From Hippasteria phrygiana (lineage: Eukaryota > Echinodermata > Asteroidea > Valvatida > Goniasteridae), in NCBI GenBank assembly GCA_037893225.1, contig JAZGUH010000225.1, positions 1,488,001-1,552,000 of the forward strand: 64,000 nt of DNA, in the 5' to 3' direction. The position numbers were made by a program, and so were the translations under genes. A model generated the notes under the pieces. That model made no database searches. It saw only the letters and a program-made list of their open reading frames with translations, and had not been told where the DNA came from. Shown here one piece after another: positions 45,860 through 54,700 of this stretch (positions within the stretch are counted from its first letter, which is position 1; every line of letters starts with the position of its first letter).

Positions 45860-47580
45860 GGGATAACCTAAAGTTTGGAAACACGCCTTGGTAACACCAA
45901 TTCACAAGGGAGGAGATAAATGTAGTACAGGTAATTATCGGCCTATTTCTATACTGCCAATTATCTCTAAGATTCTAGAAAGATGGGTGCACTCGGCAGT
46001 ATATAGCTACCTCGATGATAACAATTTGATACCTAGTCGCCAATCGGGATTTAGACCCTTGCACTCAACTGAAAGCACTCTACACGATTTAACAAACAAG
46101 TGTTTTGAGGCTATGGAGCAAGGTGAAGTTACAGGTAGCGTGTTCGTAGATCTCAGTAAAGCTTTTGATTGTGTGGATCATGTAATCCTACTAGGCAAAT
46201 TGAAGAAGCTGAATTTGTCATCTTCTGGAATTAATTGGTTTAAGTCGTACCTAGACGGTCGTAGTCAGTCTGTAAATATTAAGGGCACAATATCGAAGGT
46301 CTTGCCAATAGACATAGGCGTTCCACAAGGGTCGATCTTAGGGCCACTTTTATTCATTGTTTATAGTAGTGATTTTCCATCCTGTATACCCCAAAATTGC
46401 AACTTATTTATGTATGCAGATGACTCCACGTTAACTTGTAGCTCCTCTAGTATTAACGAAATAGAAAGGAACTTAAATGTAGCTCTTGCTAGTATTCACA
46501 ACTGGTGCCAAAGAAACAAACTAGCATTAAATGCCAACAAAACCAAATGTATGCTTATTGGTTCAAGGCAGAAAATATCCAACGTCGACCTGAACGTGTG
46601 CATTGCTGATAAGGTTATCGAAAAAGTGAAATCTTGTAAATGCTTGGGTGTAGTTGTTGATGAAACATTAAGTTGGGGTACACATGTTGAATACGTAAGG
46701 AAGACTGTTTCGTCTAAATTGGGTGTGTTAAACAGAATTCGTGATTACGTTCCCCAAAGCAGCCTGCACACACTCTTTGTAAGTTTAGTTATGCCATCTT
46801 TAGAGTATTGCTGTACGGTGTGGGGAGGAAGGTACATATCTCACGACAATACCCTCAACAAATGTCTCAAAAGAGCCGCACGGATAATCCTTAAATGTAC
46901 CTCCCTCACCCCCTCAGCTGATATGTTTGCCAGACTAAATTGGATTCCTTTTAAAGAAAGAGTTCAGTCCAAAAAGGCTATCTTTGTTTTCAAAAGCCTT
47001 AACAAAATGACTCCTTTGTACATGACAAATCAGTTCACACCACTTACAGTGATTCGTGAAACACGACAATCGACCCAAATGGCACTGAAAGTTCCTTTCG
47101 CCAAAAAGGAATGCTACGTGACAAGTTTCGCTGTGAGTGGTGCCAGTATATGGAATAATCTGCCTGAACAAATGAGAACCATAAACTCCTTAAGTACATT
47201 TAAATCGGAGCTACGTAAAGCCATCTATCAGTGATATTTCTGTCATTTACGCTGATCTGCGGAGTTATAAACTTGGTTGCCAAAATACTTTGGAGCCGGA
47301 TGGGAATTTCCTCTTGTTTTTCACCCTAAAAGTTTTTTTTTCCGCGGGTTTTTCGCCCATCCCGTAAATCAGCAATAGGCTTCTGGAGAGTTGAAAAGTT
47401 AACCGAAAATATGTTTATTTGTGTAAACATTACTGTATTTGTTTAAATATGTTGTATGAATGTGTAAATATTCAGTTTTAACTAATAATATGCAGGGCCC
47501 CAATGGAAACCAGTTTTAAACTGTTTGGGCACACCCTGGGTAAAGAAATGTAATAAATACATAAATAAATAAATAAATAA
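45860..47580 (+). mobile_element. 5'-truncated CR1/L2-like LINE
   Basis: Homology to non-LTR elements begins about 45867 (PKVWKHALVTPIHKGG) directly after a stop, so the endonuclease and ORF1 parts are missing. A 340-bp 3' UTR follows the reverse transcriptase frame, with AAACTGTTTGGGCACACCCTGG and an (AAAT)n tail at 47556-47580, the microsatellite-like tail seen in this clade. An inverted partial copy lies at 42948-43493. Confidence 0.88.
45867..47234 (+). CDS. LINE reverse transcriptase, 5'-truncated but open
   Basis: 455 codons and TGA. Reverse transcriptase blocks in order: VTPIHKGG and NYRPISILP (block 1), SGFRPLHST (2), VFVDLSKAFDCVDH near 46146-46182 (3, first catalytic Asp), GVPQGSILGPLLF (4), MYADD near 46410-46424 (5, catalytic Asp pair), LNANKTKCMLIG (6), then CKCLGVVVDETLSW and a C-terminal LKRAARIILKC region usual in CR1/L2 and relatives. 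The frame has no stop or frameshift, so the insertion is fairly young, but without the endonuclease it cannot act alone. Jockey-superfamily placement is confident; the exact clade is inference. Confidence 0.92.
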   Translation, partial: PKVWKHALVTPIHKGGDKCSTGNYRPISILPIISKILERWVHSAVYSYLDDNNLIPSRQSGFRPLHSTESTLHDLTNKCFEAMEQGEVTGSVFVDLSKAFDCVDHVILLGKLKKLNLSSSGINWFKSYLDGRSQSVNIKGTISKVLPIDIGVPQGSILGPLLFIVYSSDFPSCIPQNCNLFMYADDSTLTCSSSSINEIERNLNVALASIHNWCQRNKLALNANKTKCMLIGSRQKISNVDLNVCIADKVIEKVKSCKCLGVVVDETLSWGTHVEYVRKTVSSKLGVLNRIRDYVPQSSLHTLFVSLVMPSLEYCCTVWGGRYISHDNTLNKCLKRAARIILKCTSLTPSADMFARLNWIPFKERVQSKKAIFVFKSLNKMTPLYMTNQFTPLTVIRETRQSTQMALKVPFAKKECYVTSFAVSGASIWNNLPEQMRTINSLSTFKSELRKAIYQ

Positions 47581-47700
47581 CCGGCTGGAAGCGAGAACCT
47601 AAAATGCCACTATGCTTCAAAATGCCAGCTGAACAAAATACATGTAATGACTCATAGACCTATTGGTCGGGTTGTGGTTTCTTTAAGTTATGGACGAACG

Positions 47701-47832
47701 GGTAAGCACTTATCCAGAACCACCAAAATGACACGTCATGTATTACTGAAAATGCACTTGGCCTTATTGAATAGGCACAAGGCGCGATGCGCGCGACGAT
47801 GTCATTTTTATGGTTCTGGATAAGTGCTTACC
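47701..47832. mobile_element. MITE with GGTAAGCACTTATCCAGAACC ends
   Basis: Arms GGTAAGCACTTATCCAGAAC and GTTCTGGATAAGTGCTTACC, followed inward by AAAATGACA/TGTCATTTTT. About 130 bp; the interior contains GCGCGATGCGCGCG. Confidence 0.85.
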
Positions 47833-47970
47833 GTTCGAACGCCGGTAGAATTTTGTTTGTTCGTTTGTTTGTTGTTTTCTGGAGCACAATAGGCCTATGT
47901 CTTCGACATTTTAAGTGACGTACTTGTCCAGTGTGAGGGATGGAGAAAGTCGGTCCAGCCTAGCGGCTCC

Positions 47971-48226
47971 AATTAGCCTTTTAGAGGTATGGCGGACACA
48001 ATAGGAGGGCGCTATTTGATTTGGGTAAACATTTTGTGAAACTACAAATTCCAGTGAAAGTCAGAATCAGATATTGTTTTGAGTTAAAGTACAATCCATA
48101 GTACAATCCATAGATCATACCTAATCTTCACCTTTGAAATTTCCTGTGGTTTCACAAAAGGTATACCCAAATCAAATAGCGCCCTCTCCTATTGTGTCCG
48201 CCGTAGCTCTAAAAGGCTAATAGCAA
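47971..48226. mobile_element. Foldback element upstream of SCFD1
   Basis: Arms of about 80 bp: TTAGCCTTTTAGAGGTATGG with GCGCTATTTGATTTGGG, and inverse CCCAAATCAAATAGCGCCC with AGCTCTAAAAGGCTAA. Located about 460-720 bp before the SCFD1 start codon. Confidence 0.82.
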
Positions 48227-48367
48227 TTTGGACAGCCGGTCTCTCAAGACATGCCATGGAATACCAAAAAATAATTATGGAGACTGCAATGTTCAAAGGT
48301 TTATAGTAGACATTACAACCCTTTTTTAGTGTCTGAACGGAATAAATCCCTCGCAAAATTTGAAGCC

Positions 48368-48486
48368 AATAGAGTACCGAAGTGATGACGTCAATCAATG
48401 CAATGTTTAGAACCAGAATACATTCTAAACTGCATGTGCTTGGAACCATTGCCGCGGCAACTGACGTCAGACTTCGGTACTCTATT
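48368..48486. repeat. Inverted repeat with CRE cores near the SCFD1 promoter
   Basis: AATAGAGTACCGAAGTGATG ACGTCA on the left and TGACGTCAGACTTCGGTACT on the right, a 119-bp foldback. Each arm holds a TGACGTCA core. It lies 200 bp upstream of the SCFD1 ATG. Confidence 0.8.
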
Positions 48487-48638
48487 ACTTGTCATTTTCG
48501 TTCCTCTCGCCGCGCCAACCACTTGATATAGAAATTGGCACAGTGTTGGCAGCCGACACATTGAGGGCGCTGTCATACATAAGCGGCAGCCTGGCGCGCT
48601 AGTTCTCGCCTGCAGTCATTTTAAGCGTTATAGAAACG

Positions 48639-48731
48639 ATGTCTGGTTTTAAGGAAGTCGGGAAGCCAGATTTTGCTACACGTCAACATGGCGGCCACCA
48701 CCAGCAGTGTTCGCGACAAACAGATTGGTAA
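48639..48731 (+). promoter_or_regulatory. Possible upstream ORF overlapping the SCFD1 start
   Basis: An ATG at 48639, in another frame than the SCFD1 ATG at 48688, is open through exon 1 (MSGFKEVGKPDFATRQ...). It would matter only if the transcript starts upstream of 48639, which the sequence does not tell. Confidence 0.35.
48688..48727 (+). CDS. SCFD1 exon 1
   Basis: [13 protein letters not shown] plus one base; donor G|GTAAAT. Short N-terminal exon as in other animals. Confidence 0.85.
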
Positions 48732-51700
48732 ATTTTGTGTTTGTTTTTATACTCAATTAAGATTTGTTTTTGTTCGCAAAAAGATATAGCTTATGAAAAC
48801 AGATGACGAAATCATGTTTCCATGTAATATTTCAACAAAACATGCTTGATAAGACTCAGATAGGTGTCAAAAGTGACCATCGTGTCGGTCTAACGTTAGC
48901 TTGAAAATTCCAGCTCTTGGCTTATGTCTTATGACATGTGAGATTCGCCATTAGAGCTGGAAGGAATTCTATATGGTAGGTTAGGGTCGTTTAAGATCTT
49001 GCCCATATCTTCCGTTTCCCTGAATATATCAACTAAACACTCACCGTCAGGGTGGAGCAGTCATTCATGCAGCTTTGTATCCCCTCAAAATGAGAATATG
49101 ATCAATTTAAACCCGAAAAACAAGTGAATTTTTCGTGCAACTAGGTGCATGCACAAAACCAGCTGTGTACAAAGCAATGGCGCAGTGATTCTTGGTGCCC
49201 GACCAAAACACGAAGGGCCAGACCACAACAATTTACCGTTTGAAGCTTACGGTGGTTTCCGATTACCATGCGGCCGGTGCGGTATGCACTGCGCGCACAC
49301 CCCCTCGTGGATCGCTATACGACGGCTGTTTCCTGATGCAATGACAGCTATAAGATTATGGACAAGAACGCATGCAATGACGGGCTGTTCTTATTACCGC
49401 ACCGGCCGCATGGTAATCGGAAACCACCGTAAGCTTCAAACTGTAAATTGTTGTGGTCTGGCCCTTCGTGTTTTGGTCAGGCACCAAGAATCACTGCGCC
49501 ATTGCTTTGTACACAGCTGGTTTTGTGCTAGCCCTAGAAGGACACTATGATATAGCGTCCTAGCGCCCAAGTATGCAAAACAGTCCTATGCTAGAAACCG
49601 AAGATAAAAAATCACACTTTACCTGCATAAATATTCTTGGCATCATTTTATTCAAACAGTTCAACAGCCCATCTCCCTGTACGGATAGAAATATTCCTCC
49701 AATAATGTCAAGAACAGGAGATATTTGCGGCGCAAAATCGTCTCCACGCGACGCTGACTTCACAAACACGAGGAGTAATACCTTGTCCGCACGTCTTGAA
49801 TGTTCATCGACAACAGAGGGCGCAATTTCGGCCGTGCACGCGGCGACTGTAAATTGCGCCCTCTGTTGATGAACTTTCTAAATGTGGGTATTTTACTCCT
49901 CGTGTTTGTGAAGTCAGCGTCGCGTGGAGACGATTTTGCGCCGCAAATATCTCCTGTTCTTGACATTCTTGGAGGAATATTTCTATCCGTACAGGGAGAT
50001 GGGCTGTTGAACTGTTTGAATAAAATGATGCCAAGAATATTTATGCAGGTAAAGTGTGATTTTTTTTCTTCGGTTTCTAGCATAGGACTGTTTTGCATAC
50101 TTGAGCGCTAGGACGCTATATCATAGCGTCCTTCTAGGGCTAGTTTTGTGCATGCACCTAGTTGCATGAAAAATTCACTTGTTTTTCGGGTTTAAATTGA
50201 TCATATTCTCATTTTGAGAGGATACAAAGCTGCATCAATGACTGCTCCACCCTGACGGTGAGTGTTTAGTTGATATATTCAGGGAAACGGAAGATATGGG
50301 CAAGATCTTAAACGACCCTAACCTACCATATAGAATTCCTTCCAGCTCTAATGGCGAATCTCACATGTCATAAGCCAAGAGCTGGAATTTTCAAGCTAGT
50401 GCAGGGTTTCCCCTTAACTTTTTTTTTCACTAGCCAGCCGGACCAGTAATGTTGACTTTTTACTAGCCCGCCAGCATTTTCACTGGTCCGCATGTTTTTT
50501 TCACCTTTTAGGCTACTTTTTTTTGTAAGTAACCTTTTACGTCAATTACAATGTAAATAACGTATACACCACCGTCTTGATAATGGTAAATTGGACAGTG
50601 ATGTTCCAGAATATTATACATATTATTATTAATAACAGGGACAAAGAATGGGCCTTGGGTTATCATTTGTATTTCCAATCCAAGAGAAAGAAAAGGCTCC
50701 AGGTAAACAGTTTTCGCAATACTGTACTGTAGGCCGATTTATTTTCCTTCAGAATTGTGATAAAAAAGTTCCACAATATTACACAAGTTATTTACTGGTT
50801 TGATTTATATTTTATTTCTCTTTCAATGAAGTGAAGTGGCAGGATGAGTGCCTAGTTAATAGTTCCTGTGTACATAAGTTATTGGCTAAAATAGCTTCTT
50901 TTAAATCATATCAAAAGAACTTTCATCCCCTCAAAAACTTGAGCATGTTCTGATGAGGGAATGTCATTCCCTCAGAACATGCTCAAGTTTTTGAGGCGAT
51001 GAAAGTTCTTTTGATATGATTTAAAAGAAGCTATTTTTCAATTATGTTTCTGAAAAAATAAATCACATTTTTGTATCAGCCAGAAGAACCCCCCCCCCCC
51101 GCTTTAAAATCTCTTAAAAATCTGAGTCAGACGAAACACTATCAGGGTCGTCAATTTCTTCCTCTGGCAAGCGACCAGGTTTAATAAATTGATACATTGT
51201 AAAACAATTAACTATGGGAAAATAAACTGACACATTGTTGATACATTGTTAACAATAAACTACGCCCGGGGGGAAATAAACTGACCAAGTACACTGTATT
51301 TACAAACATTTATTACAAGCTGAGAGTAAGCCTGTTCGATATGACGATATTTCCCGATATTTCGATATTTTTTTTTATATCGAAAATCGTATCGGCCCCT
51401 TAAAAAAAAAGGCGGAATATCGGGGAATTCGATATACCGAAGAATATCGCGATATATGTTCCTTTTGGCTGCATTACGTGTGGATTTGTCCAGTTTACTT
51501 TGCTCGAAATTCCAGTTATTTCCAATTATTGGACGGTAGGAATAGTATATAATGTATCATGATGTACCATGGAGGAATACAAAAATACATACATGCACTA
51601 AATGTGTCTTTCTTTGACCGTTTTCTAAACCCCGACCGTTTTCTAAACCCCGACATGACATCTCCGCTCCGCGCGAATACCCTCCGCGCCGTACGTTGTC

Positions 51701-54700
51701 AAAGTGCAAACAACGTCTTATTCCCAGTGTACAATGTACGTACCTACACGCTTGCGAACTCATCTTGAGATCGAGGAGTATGGCAATTGTTTGCAATAAG
51801 GTCAACCCCTGTAGCGCATCTGCGCGTGCGCGTTGCTTTGTAGCTAGCCTTGGTCAAGTGCAAGCAACCGCACTGAATGCCACCGTCTTTTCCCAGTGTA
51901 CAAGGCACACGTAGTTAGTAGTTAGGTGTAGTTACGTGTAGCGAACTGCGTCGCGTCTTGAGAAAAGATTAAAACACGTGCCGCGCATCCATTGTACATT
52001 GTGAAATGTCATGTCGTCTTCACAAAATATACGACACGATCGTTTGTTGACAGCTCGCATGTGATCGTCCATGGTATTATCATCTGTGTTACTAATCAAC
52101 AATGCTGAAATAGAAACAAACGCTAGTCTTTCTGGAGTGCCATAAAGTAGCCAACTGAAGGTAAATGTCGTAAAACTCCAAATACTCAACGAGCCAAGGG
52201 AAGCTTTGTCAAACCGTTCCTGCCGCTCAATCCTGGCGGGCCCGATCCCGGTGGCCCCGATCTCATGATGCCGTGGTGACTTCCGTCATGTATTTTTTTT
52301 ATTCCTCCGTTCTTCCGGTAATAAAAAAGTGACGTCATCACGATATTTCGGTATCAAAATAAATGGATATCGAACAGCCTTAGCTGAGAGTAAACTCCAC
52401 GCAATCGGGGATCGCTGTTGACAATCTGGCTCTGAAGACGCGCGCGCTTAGCTTATCTTGGCATTTTTTTCACTAGACCGCCGGACTACTTAGAAACCGT
52501 TTTGACTAGACCGCCGCTGTTTTGACTAGAATTTGTCTAGCGGACCAGCGTTAAGGTCGAACCCTGTAGTGTCGGTCAAGCATTTTCGACATTCTCAATC
52601 AATCAGACCCATATGACAAACAAGTACATGTATGGCATTAAAATAGCATGCACATTATAAATTATGCTTGTGATTGGTCATATTGGTTGTCATGGTTGTA
52701 TTCTGATTGGTTAATAATATGTACACGTACACATGTCATGTAAATTTTCAAAAACAATACCATTCACTAATAATCAAAATTAGCATTCCATCTGGTCATC
52801 ACATAACACTTGACTTATTAAATGATCGGAAAGATTTTACTTTAATGCCCCCTTGGCACAACCTTTAATTTTGAGAATTTTGTTAGGACATTCGAGTGCG
52901 ATATAGGGGAAGAAAGTTTGTGTTTTCTGTGTTAGAAGTTCTTGGCACCGTACTTGTATAGTCACTGCAAAGTGTTCACATACATACATATGATTTCTTC
53001 ATTTTTTACAGATTTTGCTGACATAAATAACAGGTTGTGCCACATGTTTAGACAGTTGTTATCAAGGAGGGTTGGTTATTTTCCAAGATTTTGCTGTTCT
53101 TGACCAATTTTGGTAGGGGGTATTAAAGTAAAATATTTCCAAATGATCAATGAATATCCATTTTAGTTACATAAGGTCTGAAAATGTTATTAAATCCTGC
53201 AAAAAAATTTAATTCACAATTGAACTTTAAGATAATGTTCCCGACGTTGGCAGGCTGGAAACAATTAAACACGAGGCCCTGTAGCATCAGTTGCTGCTTA
53301 TGACAACACATAAAACTATTTTACAAGTTTTTTCATTGGCCAATTTTCTAATTAGAAAAGCCCCTCCTTCGACTAACCCGCGCTATGCTTTAATACAGTG
53401 CTCGGCATTAAGGCTCTTCAAAAGGATGATGTCAACTTGGCTGAGGATACATCACAGCAAGTTATCCCGCCACGCTCGTGGGGCTAAACAGATGACAAAC
53501 ATTGGAAACTGTACCCAAAATTGTTTTTCTTTCATTTTCTGTTGATGCTTTCCTGCTATACCTGCAATTTACTTGAGAAAATCTTTGTGTCTTTGAACAG
53601 CCGCTCTGAAACGTATGCTGAATCTAAATGCACCAGTGACCAAAACAACCCTAAACGAACCAACATGGAAGATTCTAGTCTACGATCGCTTTGGCCAAGA
53701 CATCATCTCACCGCTGCTGTCTGTAAGGGAACTCAGGGATATAGGAGTTACTCTGCATTTGTAAGTTAAGAATTCACAGAAAACATGTTGTAATTGGCCT
53801 ATTGCTGTTTGTGAGAACTTGGACAACTTTGCCCAACTTTGTCCAACTGCAATAAGGTGTATAACTCTGCAATTCATACACTAGAGCTCGTAAAGCCTTT
53901 GCTGCTCTCTGACCAGAGTCTTGGATTTGTCCGAGACCACTTTTCTCATAGTGTTTATTTGCATGAACGTACAGACTACATCATGCCTGTAGGTGAAGTT
54001 GAACCAATGCACATGCTGGTGCTTGCTTTAATATGTGTGGAAGTTTCCCGTTTGCCTGAAATGTAGAACGTCACATGATGTTCAATGGATGCTGTGATTG
54101 GCTAATGGTTATGAACGGTGATAGGTCAATTGGTTTTGATTCTGGAACAATGATGAATGCATAAGAATTAGTGATTTGAATGTGTTATTGTGTAATTTAT
54201 CAAGACTTAGGACACACACAAAATTGTTGGGCATTCCTCCAGGCACAGACGCACACCCTTTCTGCCCGTGTCATAGGCGGGTGGGCGGGCATTTTAACCC
54301 TAACCTTCCAGGGTACTTTTGCTAGTACCCAGCTAGACGCATCAGATTGCATACTTTGTCACATTGACTTGTGTGGAGAGTCCAGCAAAGTGAAGCTATC
54401 AGCACAGATGCACTGTGCTGCGTCTGGCAGGGTTAGGGTTAATGTATAATTAAATTGTCAAGTACATAATAATGTACATGTAAGTGTTAACCCTAACCCA
54501 CCTCAATCCTCCAAAATCCTCCTTGCAGTTTTGGAGGATTTTGGAGGATTGAGGATAAATGATATTTTAAGAAAAAGAGGATTTTGGAGGATGGAGGATG
54601 AATGGTGTTTCAAGCGGAGGATTTAGGAGGATCGAGGATGAATGCATTTTTTGGGGCAGGGCAATCAGAGAATTTAGGAGGATCGAGGATGGTTCTAAGC

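Larger units (their letters stand above)
50402..52566. mobile_element. CAG/CTG-ended element, TAGTG duplication
   Basis: 2165 bp from CAGGGTTTCCCCTTAAC to TTAAGGTCGAACCCTG, flanked by TAGTG at 50397-50401 and 52567-52571 (5 bp). The subterminal parts repeat ACTAGCCAGCCGGACC / CTAGACCGCCG motifs. It holds a perfect hairpin (50888-51037) and a hAT-like insertion (51327-52382). No transposase seen. Confidence 0.83.
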
